NCBI RefSeq assembly: GCF_014647875.1
Contig: NZ_BMQA01000005.1
Coordinates: 307,076 to 371,075 of the forward strand
DNA from: Streptomyces brasiliensis
GTDB taxonomy: Bacteria; Actinomycetota; Actinomycetes; Streptomycetales; Streptomycetaceae
Direction: 5' to 3'
DNA: 64,000 nucleotides
The notes beneath the pieces were generated by a model, which saw nothing but the letters and a program-made list of their open reading frames with translations, did no database searches and had not been told where the DNA came from. Shown here piece after piece: positions 8,509 to 16,357 of this stretch (position 1 is its first letter; every line of letters begins with the position of its first letter). Both the position numbers and the translations under genes were made by a program.

Positions 8509-9318
8509 ATGACGGACAGGGGAGAGCCGCAGGTTGTTGCGAACCGATGGGCCGATGTTTCGGACCCAGTGCTGGGAGGGCGTGGGACCTTCCGGGACCT
8601 CTGCTCCTGCTTCGACCAGTCCAGGCCCCATCCGCGAGCCCGCGTCGGGTTCCACGCCGAGCGGCAGGACCCCACCGCGCCGGGCTGGCGACATCTGCTG
8701 GAGCTGGTCGAGGAGGCCGCCGCCGACGGGCGCGAGGAGTTCAAGCCGCTGATCGAGCTGAGCCCGGAGGAGCGGCGGCAGGTCGTCACCCTGCCGCCGA
8801 CCATCGCCAAGCTGACGGCGGTCAAACACCTCGTGCTCTACGGCAGCAACCTGGTCCGGCTCCCGCCTGAGATCGGGGCCATGACCAGCCTGGAGGAATT
8901 CACCCCGTACACCTCCTACCGGCTGCACTGGTTCCCCTACGAGATCACTCGCTGCCGACGATTGACCCGCAGTACGGTGAGCACGCGAGCCCTCTTCGGC
9001 AACTTCAAGCTCCGGCCGCCCTTCCCGAAGCTAACGTCGTCCCCGGACTCACTCACGGGCCTTGATCCGGAACGTCTGGATCCCGGGCGCTGGGGTCCCA
9101 CAGCCCTCCAAGGCTGCAGCGTCTGCGACGGCCCGATTGCACAAGGCGGACTTCAGCAGGTGTGGATCTCCCTGCGCGTGGCCACAGACGTGTTGCCGCT
9201 GCTGGTCAACGCCTGCTCGCCGGAGTGCGTCGCCTCCCTCCCAGACGGTGCTGATAACTACATCCCCACACCCCACAGGGGCGGTCGAGTAGATCAGCCG
9301 CCGTCCTACTGGGACTGA
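8509..9318 (+). CDS. Leucine-rich-repeat-containing protein
   Basis: Protein of 269 residues. Two LRR-like units are visible in the middle (LPPTIAKLTAVKHLVLYGSN and LVRLPPEIGAMTSLEEF). The C-terminal part has a possible zinc pair (C-S-V-C and a later C-S-P-E-C). ATG 8509 follows a weak TANNNT element (gatacc) closely, so the transcript may be nearly leaderless. LRR proteins of this type often sit beside SUKH/immunity genes; a role in protein recognition is inferred. It is convergent with the relaxase gene, 26 nt apart. Confidence 0.7.
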   Translation: MTDRGEPQVVANRWADVSDPVLGGRGTFRDLCSCFDQSRPHPRARVGFHAERQDPTAPGWRHLLELVEEAAADGREEFKPLIELSPEERRQVVTLPPTIAKLTAVKHLVLYGSNLVRLPPEIGAMTSLEEFTPYTSYRLHWFPYEITRCRRLTRSTVSTRALFGNFKLRPPFPKLTSSPDSLTGLDPERLDPGRWGPTALQGCSVCDGPIAQGGLQQVWISLRVATDVLPLLVNACSPECVASLPDGADNYIPTPHRGGRVDQPPSYWD

Positions 9319-9344
9319 TCGGTAAGACGGCTTCGGAAGCTCCA

Positions 9345-11057
9345 TCACCGTCGAAAGCGTGGTCCTTCCGCAGGCGGTATTCCGTTTGCTTTCACGGACG
9401 GTGGGGTGGATGCGGCGCGAGGCGCGGGCATCGGTCGGCCGACACCTACGGTTCCTTGTTGGCGTGCTGCTTGTACCCGCTTGTTGGGCTGGGACGTGAT
9501 GCGCCAGATCAGGACCTGGGCCGGATGCTCGACGGTGTCTAGTTCGCGTTCGGAGGCGGTCTGGGCCAGGAGCTGGCGAGGGTGATGGCCGGCGGACTCG
9601 GCGTAGGCGAGGACCGTGACGAGGGCGGGCCAGGCTGGGTCGGTGAGGATGCGGTCGGCTTGGGCGGGGATGGTGTGGCGGATGGCGGCCTCGAAGCGGC
9701 TGGCGGTTTCTGGGCGGGGTGTGCGGCGGGCCAGGTCCGCCAGGACGGGTGTGGCGGCCTGCTGGTAGCCCGCCTGGAGGTGGCGGAGGGCTTCTTCGGC
9801 TGCTGCCGCTTGTTGTTCGTGGCCGTGCTGTTCGTGCCACTTGGCGGCGGCGCGGGCCAGGTGCACGGTGGCGAAGAGCAGGGCGATGGCGAGTCCGCCC
9901 GGCTCGTTGGAGGCGTAGGCGAGTTCCTTGGCGGCCTTGCGCAGGGCGGTGGCGGCCTGGTGGTCGGCGTGGGTGGCGGAGTGGCGGGCGCGGTGGAACG
10001 CCATCGCTGCCGATCGTAGTTCCACCCGGTGTGGGCCGGTCGTGGCGCTGGCGATGTTGTACAGGGTGTCGCCGAAGGCGGCCAGGTAGCCCTGGGCGGC
10101 GGCATCATCGCCGGAGTCGAGGACGGTGCGTGCCGGGTGCATGGCGGTGGTGGTGTGCCGCCATGAGTCGGTGGAGTCCGCCGCACACCGGGGCTGGTCG
10201 GCCGCCTTCTGGTTGGGGAGGCGTTCGCGTAGGCGGTTGATGGAGAGGTCGGGGGCGAGTTTCGAGCCCCCGTACCAGACGGGTTCGCCGGCCGCGTTGG
10301 TGTCGCCGGGGGCGGCGAGACTGTAGCCGATGACGTCGCCGGTCTCGGGGCCGTGGCGGGTTTTGACCTTGATGCCAAGGGACTGCAGCACGGTGAAGTA
10401 GTCGGCCTCGGTGTGTACAGCGGCGGCGACCGCATAGGCCCGCTCGCGCAGCCAGTGCCGTGCCATGACCGTCTGGCCCTGGCGCTCGGCCTTGGCGCGT
10501 TCGGCGCCGGTGGGGGTGCGGGGCGCGGTGAGGTCGCCGGACTTCAGGCGGCGCAGGCCGAACTCGGCCTCAATCTTGCGGCACTCTGCTTGGGCCCGCT
10601 GTCCGTCGCGGTGGGTGCGCGGGCGACGTCCGTCGGCGCGGACAGTGGTGGCCATGATGTGAATGTGGTCGTCCGCGTGGCGCACCGCGATCCACCGGCA
10701 TGCCTTCTCGTCGGCCTCGGGAGCGACGCCGGCAGCGTGAACGATGCGGCGGGCGACCTCGGCCCACTCGGCGTCGGTGAGGTAGCGGTCGCCGGGCGCG
10801 GTGCGGACCGGGCAGTGCCAGACGTGCTGGGATGGTTTCTTGCCGCCCAGTTCGCGGGTGCGCAGGTCGACGTGGTGGTCGAGGCGCTTGGCGAGCTGGG
10901 AGTAGGTGGCCTTGGGGTCGCGGCCGGGGTCGGGGGCGCCGGCCATGTCCCAGGCGGCGACGATGTGAGGGTCGGTGTGTTCGTCGCGGCGGCCGGGGCC
11001 GAAGAGGTAGGCGATCAGTCCGCGGGTGTCGGAGCCGGTGGAGACGTCAGGAACCAT
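9345..11057 (-). CDS. Relaxase / mobilization nuclease
   Basis: Protein of 570 residues. The metal-binding three-His motif of MobA/VirD2-type relaxases is present as HADDHIHI (H127, H131, H133), preceded by WHCPVRTAPGDRYLTDAEW. After the N-terminal nuclease half the protein is Ala-rich and helical, as in actinobacterial relaxases. It would nick oriT and lead the strand during mobilization. The start overlaps the end of the mobC-like gene by 11 nt, so the two form an operon. No TraB/FtsK ATPase accompanies it, which implies dependence on another element's transfer machinery or an unrecognised route. Confidence 0.88.
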   Translation of the reverse strand: MVPDVSTGSDTRGLIAYLFGPGRRDEHTDPHIVAAWDMAGAPDPGRDPKATYSQLAKRLDHHVDLRTRELGGKKPSQHVWHCPVRTAPGDRYLTDAEWAEVARRIVHAAGVAPEADEKACRWIAVRHADDHIHIMATTVRADGRRPRTHRDGQRAQAECRKIEAEFGLRRLKSGDLTAPRTPTGAERAKAERQGQTVMARHWLRERAYAVAAAVHTEADYFTVLQSLGIKVKTRHGPETGDVIGYSLAAPGDTNAAGEPVWYGGSKLAPDLSINRLRERLPNQKAADQPRCAADSTDSWRHTTTAMHPARTVLDSGDDAAAQGYLAAFGDTLYNIASATTGPHRVELRSAAMAFHRARHSATHADHQAATALRKAAKELAYASNEPGGLAIALLFATVHLARAAAKWHEQHGHEQQAAAAEEALRHLQAGYQQAATPVLADLARRTPRPETASRFEAAIRHTIPAQADRILTDPAWPALVTVLAYAESAGHHPRQLLAQTASERELDTVEHPAQVLIWRITSQPNKRVQAARQQGTVGVGRPMPAPRAASTPPSVKANGIPPAEGPRFRR

Positions 11058-11757
11058 GCGCGGTGCCCTCTGCCAGGAGCTGGTCGATCAGTCGGTAGCT
11101 GCTCTCGGCGGCTTGCTCGACGTGGTCCAGCACGGCCTCGGCACGCTCGGGCACCGTTCCTCGATGGATGGCTGCGGTGATCTGGTTGAGGTTGCCGCCG
11201 ATGCGGTTGAGCGCGACCGTGTGTGCCTCGACGGCCTCGATCAGCGGGCGGAGGGGATCGTCCTCCGGGCTGCCGACCAGTCCTGCCCCGCCGAGGGCGA
11301 CGGCGAGGGCGGCGTCGCCGACGAAGCCGGCGAACTTCTGACCGCGCTGGTGAGCGGCGGCGCTGATCACGCTTACAGCGGTCCGGGTGAAGCGGATGGT
11401 CTTCTCCTGGTCGCGCTTTTCCACGGTGCGCTTGCGGTTCATCAGTGCGGGCAGGACGGGGGCGTCGAGGTCTCGCCAGGAGGGCTGCTCGGCGGGCGGT
11501 TGGACGTCGGCCGGCGGCTGGGTGGGAGGGGCAGCGGAGTCGGGCGCGGGCGGGCAGCTGGTCTCGGCTGTGCCCTCCTCCGGCTCGGGCGCCCCCTGGC
11601 GCTCGGCCTTCTCCTCCGCCACCCCTGGGGCGGGGGCAAGCGCGGACGAAGCCTCGTTAGAGGCTCGTTCGCTCCAGCTTGCTGCTGATCGACGGGTCAG
11701 GCCGAAGAATCCCTTGCGGCGGCGGGTGGGGGTGTTCTCGGTGCTCGTTTCGGGCAT
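11047..11757 (-). CDS. MobC-like relaxosome accessory protein
   Basis: Protein of 236 residues. The first 100 residues are Pro/Ala-rich and probably disordered. The C-terminal half contains KTIRFTRTAVSVISAAAHQRG and the typical MobC segment ALNRIGGNLNQITAAIHRG. MobC proteins help the relaxase open oriT. The ATG has a GGAG about 7 nt upstream. The gene directly precedes and overlaps the relaxase gene, the usual order, and lies next to a repeat-rich gap that may be oriT. Confidence 0.82.
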   Translation of the reverse strand: MPETSTENTPTRRRKGFFGLTRRSAASWSERASNEASSALAPAPGVAEEKAERQGAPEPEEGTAETSCPPAPDSAAPPTQPPADVQPPAEQPSWRDLDAPVLPALMNRKRTVEKRDQEKTIRFTRTAVSVISAAAHQRGQKFAGFVGDAALAVALGGAGLVGSPEDDPLRPLIEAVEAHTVALNRIGGNLNQITAAIHRGTVPERAEAVLDHVEQAAESSYRLIDQLLAEGTAHGS

Positions 11758-11798
11758 GGTGCTGCTCCGGTAGTCGTGTGGGGTGGGGCTTCGTCACG

Positions 11799-11930
11799 TC
11801 CGTTGCATCCGTCCCGTAGCTGGTCAGGACAGGTACGGAGGCGGTCGCAGGTACGGAGTGATCCGTATCGGCGAGGAACTCCGTCCCCGCGCTGACCTGC
11901 GCAGGGACGGATGCGACGGATTGATACGGA
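11799..11930. other. Candidate oriT: repeat-rich gap upstream of mobC
   Basis: Inverted arms 11799-11815 and 11904-11920 match at 16 of 17 bases. Between them an 11-nt direct repeat (caggtacggag) occurs at 11830-11840 and 11848-11858, with related inverted atccgtatc/gatacgga segments. The gap lies between the DUF3631 and mobC genes, where oriT is often found in mobilizable elements. No nic site can be identified by eye. Confidence 0.45.
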
Positions 11931-11937
11931 GCTGGTG

Positions 11938-13665
11938 TCAGCGCGTGGGCCTGGGGCCGGCAGGCCCGCCAGGCGGGCCGATGGGCAACGTCCCCGACGG
12001 AGGGGCCAGTGGCTTGCCCTGGGCCCGACGTGTGGGCGCGGCTTCGCCGGTTGCGGGGGCCGGCTGGGCGGGGTCGGGGCAGTAGCGGGCCCAGGCGTCG
12101 AGGAACTGGTTGCGGGCGTACGCCTTGGCCTGCCGGCCGTTCTCGAAGCGGTGGTTGGCCGGGCTGATGCCGAAGTCGCGCAGCAGGTTGGCCAGGTGGT
12201 AGGCGTTCAGGCCCTTGGTGCCGTACTCGGCCCATGGCGCCTCGGCGTCCTGGATGAGGGCGGCGAGCAGGTCCTGGCTGCGCAGAGCCTCCCTGTGGCC
12301 CTCCTGCTCGAACACGCGGCGGACGTCGCGCAGCAGCCGCGTCTTCAGCGTCGTCTGCTCGTCCTGGACCACCTCGTTGCGCGTCATCGCCAGGCAGGCG
12401 GCACGGGCCCGCGAGGGCCAGTGCCCGCCGGCCAGGTCGGCGACGATCACCAGGGGCTCCCAGGTGTCGGCAGCCCGGTCTTCGACCGGCATCGGTGGCA
12501 CCAGCCGGTGCGCTGCCCCGCGCAGCGGTGTCAGCCATGCGGACAGCCGGTCGCGCAGCGCGTTCAGTTCCGGGACGGAGTGCCGGGAGCGGAAGGGGGC
12601 GACCTTCTCGCCGGGCTTGCGCTTCTGCATACGGAGCACGACGGCGCGGTCCATGATCGTGTCCGGCAGGTCGCCGATCCCGGCCAGCGCGGCCATGGCG
12701 AAGGTGGGGAACGCGGTGGGCTTGTGCTCCGGGCCGGAGATCCGCCAGGCGGGGCGGTTGCGCTGGTGTCCGGCGTTGAGCAGGCCCCGGAGGTCCTCCT
12801 TGTCGCCGGCCTTGGGGCCGAAGATGGTGTCGGCCTCGTCCACCAGCAGCGTCGGCGGGTCCTCGCCGATGATCCGGAAGACCACCGCCGGCGAGGTGTT
12901 CACGGTCATCATCGGCCGGGAAACGGTCTCGTGGAGCACGTCCAGGACCCGGGACTTGCCGCACCCCTTGGTCGGCCCCACCACCGCCAGGCGCGGCGCG
13001 TGCTGGAGGGCGGGCTGAATGTGGGAGGCCGCCACCCAGAGGGTGACCGCGGTAAGTGCCTCCTCGCTCGGCAGCACGACGTACCGGCCGATCGCGGCAC
13101 GCAGCTCGTCCAGTACGACGGTCCCGTCCTGGTCCCGGTCCGCCTTGAGGCTGGCACCCTCGCGGCCCCCAGTCCCCGGTCCGGGTTCGGGGACCGTCCC
13201 CGGAGCACCGTGGTCAACCCGGACCGACGGTCCGGGTTCGCCGGCCGACTGACCAGAACTCTCCGTCCGGTCCTCGGCTTCCGGACCGGGTCCATGGCCC
13301 GGGTTCCCGGTCCGGTCCGGTAGGCCACTGAGCTGCGCGTTCTCCGCCGGTCCGGGTTCCTGGTCCGGGTTGTCCGGAACTCCGGTCCGGGTTTCGGTCG
13401 CGGGTCGTTCCGGACCGACCGGACCGACCGGACCGACCGGACCGACCGGACCGACCGGACCGACCGGACCGACCGGACCGACCGGACCGACCGGACCGAC
13501 CGGACCAGCGGCACGGTCCGGTCGGTCGCCGGTCCCCGGAGAGGTGGACCGGTCGTCCGCTCGGTCCGGACGGTGCCACGGGATGCCCTGGCCGGGGACC
13601 GCAGCGGCAGGCCAGACGACCTTGTGGGATGTGTTCGAGGTGGCGGGGGACGTAGAGTCCTCCAT
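11938..13665 (-). CDS. DUF3631-type ATPase with long Pro/Gly-rich N-terminal region
   Basis: Protein of 575 residues. Residues about 1-170 are low complexity, with a (GPV)10 tract and PGP-rich stretches. The rest carries a P-loop as [15 protein letters not shown] and a Walker B as [10 protein letters not shown], then DUF3631 segments including [17 protein letters not shown] and a C-terminal domain ([18 protein letters not shown]). DUF3631 ATPases accompany integrases and mobilization genes in many Streptomyces elements and may act in element replication or maintenance. ATG 13665 is chosen for its GAGAGGA ribosome binding site 8 nt upstream. It is not a TraB-type translocase by sequence. Confidence 0.8.
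   Translation of the reverse strand: MEDSTSPATSNTSHKVVWPAAAVPGQGIPWHRPDRADDRSTSPGTGDRPDRAAGPVGPVGPVGPVGPVGPVGPVGPVGPVGPVGPERPATETRTGVPDNPDQEPGPAENAQLSGLPDRTGNPGHGPGPEAEDRTESSGQSAGEPGPSVRVDHGAPGTVPEPGPGTGGREGASLKADRDQDGTVVLDELRAAIGRYVVLPSEEALTAVTLWVAASHIQPALQHAPRLAVVGPTKGCGKSRVLDVLHETVSRPMMTVNTSPAVVFRIIGEDPPTLLVDEADTIFGPKAGDKEDLRGLLNAGHQRNRPAWRISGPEHKPTAFPTFAMAALAGIGDLPDTIMDRAVVLRMQKRKPGEKVAPFRSRHSVPELNALRDRLSAWLTPLRGAAHRLVPPMPVEDRAADTWEPLVIVADLAGGHWPSRARAACLAMTRNEVVQDEQTTLKTRLLRDVRRVFEQEGHREALRSQDLLAALIQDAEAPWAEYGTKGLNAYHLANLLRDFGISPANHRFENGRQAKAYARNQFLDAWARYCPDPAQPAPATGEAAPTRRAQGKPLAPPSGTLPIGPPGGPAGPRPTR
13411..13506 (+). repeat. Tandem 9-bp repeat, 10.7 copies, encoding (Gly-Pro-Val)n
   Basis: The unit cggaccgac repeats without error from 13411 to 13500, then 6 more bases. 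On the minus strand it encodes a Gly-Pro-Val tract in the DUF3631 protein. The flanks (about 13180-13390) are also dense in ggtccgg. The unit is a multiple of three, so slippage would keep the frame. Confidence 0.95.
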
Positions 13666-13813
13666 CGACGTTCCTCTCAGGTGAAGGACGGGACAGGCAA
13701 GGTCCCGCCCCTCACCGGTTCGTTCGTTCAGGGATGGGCGGCGTGCAGGGGAATCTCCGGCCCTCGGCGTTGGCGCGCCGGGGGCCATTGCTGTGTCCGG
13801 GCCCGTCGGCGGC

Positions 13814-14008
13814 TCACGAGGCCAGGCCCCATTCCTCCTGGCCGGCGATCAGCGTGCGCTCGTAGCGCAGCAGCTCGGCCTCGGGGTACAGCACCCGCTT
13901 GCCGACCTTGATGCCGCGCGGCCCCTTCTTGATGTGGCGCCAGTAGCGGACGGTGCTCTCGGCTGTGCGGTAGCGCTGGGCGACCTCGGCGGTGGTCAGG
14001 TATCGCAT
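13814..14008 (-). CDS. Small excisionase-like HTH protein
   Basis: Protein of 64 residues containing a MerR/Xis-type winged helix: RYLTTAEVAQRYRTAESTVRYWRHIKKG, then IKVGKRVLYPEAELLRYE. These proteins act as excisionases or recombination directionality factors for tyrosine integrases. ATG 14008 is chosen because the HTH begins at once; an open frame to 14098 adds a non-conserved extension. It is divergent from the XRE regulator across 121 bp, the usual arrangement for lysogeny-type control of an integrated element. Confidence 0.85.
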   Translation of the reverse strand: MRYLTTAEVAQRYRTAESTVRYWRHIKKGPRGIKVGKRVLYPEAELLRYERTLIAGQEEWGLAS

Positions 14009-14129
14009 GCATTCCCATTCGGCTAGGTGGCGATTCGATCTGCATAGAGTTGTACCCGACGATCCCCGGTTACCCAAATCGGGAAGCCCATGTTTCAATT
14101 CGGATAGCGACGGTGGTGATGGAGGTTCG
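14009..14129. promoter_or_regulatory. Divergent control region between xis-like and XRE genes
   Basis: This 121-bp gap is less GC-rich than the surroundings and holds several attcg/cgaat-like words (near 14017, 14031 and 14099) plus a GGAGG ribosome binding site at 14121-14125 for the XRE gene. It probably carries both promoters and operator sites; no clear -35/-10 pair can be fixed by eye. Confidence 0.4.
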
Positions 14130-14630
14130 ATGGCAGGCGACAGGCCCGAGGGCGGCGAGGTGCCGCTGCTCTACAGCGAGGGGAACGTGGCCGCGCGCGT
14201 GGCATTGGAGCGCGAGGTCAGAGGGTGGAGCACGACCGAGTTGGCGGAGCGGGTGACCAGAGCCGGCGTCAAGATGAACCAGACGGCGGTCTGGCGCATC
14301 GAGAACGGCACCCCTCGCCGGCGCATCAACCTCGACGAGGCCCTCGCCTTCTCCCGCGTCTTCGAGCTCCCCCTCGAAGAGCTGATGTCGCCACCCCTGG
14401 AGGGGCTCGACATCGACAGCCGGCGGCTCGTCCAAGAGGCCGTCGAAGCGTTCTACGAGGCCCGCGACGCGCGCGACCGCCTCCACCACGCCGTGGTCGC
14501 CATCGCCGACCACATCAAGGCCCACCCCGACAGCTCGCGGGCCATCCACGAGCAGTGCCTCCGCCTCATGGGCGACGAGCGGGACGCTCGCACGCTCAGC
14601 AACGACATCGCGGACGGCGGCCACTACTGA
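14130..14630 (+). CDS. XRE-family transcriptional regulator
   Basis: Protein of 166 residues. An HTH is visible at about residues 20-75 (ARVALEREVRGWSTTELAERV, MNQTAVWRIENGTPRRRINLDEALAFSRVF), followed by a helical C-terminal half. ATG 14130 has GGAGG 4 nt upstream, so the longer frame from 13992 is rejected. It probably represses excision or transfer genes of the element. It lies 24 nt upstream of the integrase in the same direction and is likely co-transcribed with it. Confidence 0.85.
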   Translation: MAGDRPEGGEVPLLYSEGNVAARVALEREVRGWSTTELAERVTRAGVKMNQTAVWRIENGTPRRRINLDEALAFSRVFELPLEELMSPPLEGLDIDSRRLVQEAVEAFYEARDARDRLHHAVVAIADHIKAHPDSSRAIHEQCLRLMGDERDARTLSNDIADGGHY

Positions 14631-14654
14631 CAACCGACACGAAGGAGAGGCCAC

Positions 14655-15809
14655 TTGGCCAACATCCAGAAGCGCCCCAACGGCAAATGGCGGGCCCGCT
14701 ACCGCGACCTCGACGGCAAAGAGCACGCCCGCCACTTCGAGCGGAAGCTCGATGCCCAGCGCTGGCTCGATGAGGTCACGGCCAGCATGGTCACCGGCCA
14801 GTACGTCGATCCCCGCGCCGGCCGCGTGACGTTCGAGAAGTACGCCGAGAAGTGGGAGGGCTCGCTCATCGCCAGCGAGGCGGGCGAGCGCATCACCGAC
14901 AACGCGCTCCGGCTCCACCTCGTGCCAGCGCTGGGCGCCCGGTCCATGGCGGCGATACGCCGCAACGACATCCAGGTGCTCTTCAAGCACCTCTCCGACC
15001 AGCTCGGCCCCGGCAGCGTGCGGAACGTCTACGACGTCCTCGTACGCGTCATGACGGCGGCCGTGGACGACAAGGTCATCGCCTCCAGCCCGTGCCGCCG
15101 GATCACCCTCCCGGCCATGCCGGACGAGGAGGTCACCCCGCCGACGGTCGAGCAGGTCGAGGCGATGGCGCGTGTGATGCCGCCGTACATCCGCGCGGCG
15201 ATCGTCACCCTCGCCGGATCAGGGCTGCGCATCGGTGAACTGCTCGGCCTGAAGGTGTCGGACGTCGACTTCAAGGCCGGCACCATCCGGGTCGATCGGC
15301 AGCGGCTTCAGTCCGGGAAGATCGGCCCGCCGAAGACCGCCAAGTCCCGGCGTACGGTCCCGGTCGGGGAGGTCGTCACCGATGCGCTCCTCGCGCATCT
15401 CGCAGCACGTCCGTCCAGGGAGTGGCTGTTCACGATGGAGGAGGGCGAGCCGCTCAACTACCGGCGGTGGAAGACCGAGTGGAATGGGGCTCGAAAAACG
15501 CTCCAGGCGGCCGAGAACGAGGCCGCCGAGCGGGAGGGCCGCAAGCCCGTCGAGCTGCCACACATGGTGACCCACGACCTGCGGCACTTCTACGCCTCCG
15601 CGCTCATTGCTGGCGGCGCGAGCGTCAAGCAGGTGCAGTTGGTCCTCGGGCACGCGTCCGCCGTCATCACGCTGCGGATCTACGCGCACCTCTGGCCTGG
15701 GGAAGAAGACCGCACCCGGGCCGTCATGGACGCCGTGCTCGGCGGCCTGCGGACCGGGTGCGGACAGCTAGGCGATGTGACCCGCGAAAGTGCGGGTCAG
15801 GCGGCCTAG
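14655..15809 (+). CDS. Tyrosine recombinase (element integrase)
   Basis: Protein of 384 residues. An AP2-like/SAM-like N-terminal DNA-binding region (NIQKRPNGKWRARYRDLDGK) is followed by the catalytic domain with R192 (GSGLRIGELLGL), HDLRH (H307, R310), LGH (H333) and the nucleophile Y343 (RIYAHLW). The start is TTG, supported by GAAGGAGAGG just upstream. The gene ends 7 nt before the sodN stop on the other strand, directly beside attR, as expected for an integrase that moves with its attachment site. Confidence 0.95.
   Translation: MANIQKRPNGKWRARYRDLDGKEHARHFERKLDAQRWLDEVTASMVTGQYVDPRAGRVTFEKYAEKWEGSLIASEAGERITDNALRLHLVPALGARSMAAIRRNDIQVLFKHLSDQLGPGSVRNVYDVLVRVMTAAVDDKVIASSPCRRITLPAMPDEEVTPPTVEQVEAMARVMPPYIRAAIVTLAGSGLRIGELLGLKVSDVDFKAGTIRVDRQRLQSGKIGPPKTAKSRRTVPVGEVVTDALLAHLAARPSREWLFTMEEGEPLNYRRWKTEWNGARKTLQAAENEAAEREGRKPVELPHMVTHDLRHFYASALIAGGASVKQVQLVLGHASAVITLRIYAHLWPGEEDRTRAVMDAVLGGLRTGCGQLGDVTRESAGQAA
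15746..15765 (+). repeat. Candidate integrase arm-type site, right copy
   Basis: Same cctgcggac-N3-gtgcggac pattern as 1423-1442, same orientation, lying inside the last codons of the integrase gene. Confidence 0.45.
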
Positions 15810-15816
15810 GCAGAGA

Positions 15817-15838
15817 TCAAGCCTTCTTCGTCTCCCAG
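15817..15838 (+). repeat. attR: functional 3' end of sodN
   Basis: The 22 bases encode the last seven SodN codons and the stop on the minus strand. Compared with attL three bases differ, and the encoded ETKKA-stop is kept, so integration leaves SodN intact. Confidence 0.8.
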
Positions 15839-16212
15839 AAGATCTTGTCGATCTGGGCGATGTAGTCCAGGGCCTTCTGGCCGGTGGCCGGGTCCGTGGA
15901 CGCCTTGGCGGCCGACAGGGCCTTCAGCGTGTCGTTGACGAGCTGGTGCAGCTCCGGGTACTTCTCGAAGTGCGGGGGCTTGAAGTAGTCGCTCCAGAGC
16001 ACGGAGACGTGGTGCTTCGCCAGCTCGGCGCGCTGCTCCTTGATGACGGTGGCGCGAGCCTGGAAGTGCGGGTCGTCGTTGCCGGCCATCTTCTCCTGGA
16101 CGGCCTTCACCGACTCCGCCTCGATGCGGGCCTGGGCCGGGTCGTACACACCGCAGGGCAGGTCGCAGTGCGCGCTGACCTTGACCTTGGGGGCAAACAG
16201 GCGGGAAAGCAT
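15817..16212 (-). CDS. sodN: Nickel superoxide dismutase precursor
   Basis: Protein of 131 residues. A 14-residue leader (MLSRLFAPKVKVSA) is followed by the Ni-hook HCDLPCGVYDPAQARIEAE, in which the mature N-terminal His1, Cys2 and Cys6 bind nickel. It dismutates superoxide in the cytoplasm as a hexamer after leader removal, presumably by the adjacent SodX. The start has a GAGGAAGG ribosome binding site. In S. coelicolor sodN is controlled by nickel through Nur and a small RNA derived from sodF; whether this applies here cannot be read from the window. The native downstream region, including the hairpin at 1234-1273, is now separated by the mobile element. Confidence 0.97.
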   Translation of the reverse strand: MLSRLFAPKVKVSAHCDLPCGVYDPAQARIEAESVKAVQEKMAGNDDPHFQARATVIKEQRAELAKHHVSVLWSDYFKPPHFEKYPELHQLVNDTLKALSAAKASTDPATGQKALDYIAQIDKIFWETKKA

Positions 16213-16357
16213 GGAGCATTCCTTCCTCGTGATCGTCTTCTCAGGTGGGACATTACTCCCTGGAAGGCGGGTTTTCTCGAGTGCCCCCTAGGGCTTAGGA
16301 CAAAAGTCCGGGGTCAGACTGGGACTGGTGGAGGAACGGACCGGGGAGGTGCCGGCG

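Larger units (their letters stand above)
1299..15838. mobile_element. Integrative mobilizable element inserted in the 3' end of sodN
   Basis: The interval is bounded by direct repeats at 1299-1320 and 15817-15838 (19 of 22 identical), both spelling the last codons of SodN (E-T-K-K-A-stop, minus strand). Inside, next to the right repeat, is a tyrosine recombinase that stops 7 nt from the sodN stop. An excisionase-like protein, an XRE regulator, a DUF3631 ATPase, MobC-like and relaxase genes complete an integration/mobilization set. No TraB/FtsK-like translocase or obvious Rep protein is present, so transfer would need a helper; this separates it from typical actinomycete AICEs. The cargo (1514-9318) is enriched in immunity-like and regulatory genes. 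The element type is inferred from gene content and repeat placement; the exact crossover point is not resolved. Confidence 0.88.

Noticed and set aside
11657..12964. Minus-strand open frame running through the candidate oriT gap
   Set aside because: Overlaps the DUF3631 and MobC genes in another frame and has no start support; the open stretch comes from high GC.
13411..13506. CRISPR-like regular repeat
   Set aside because: The 9-bp unit has no spacers and is in frame within a protein; it is a coding tandem repeat.
9345..13665. Self-transmissible AICE
   Set aside because: No TraB/FtsK-like translocase or RepSA-type protein could be found in the element; DUF3631 ATPase does not fit either role by sequence.
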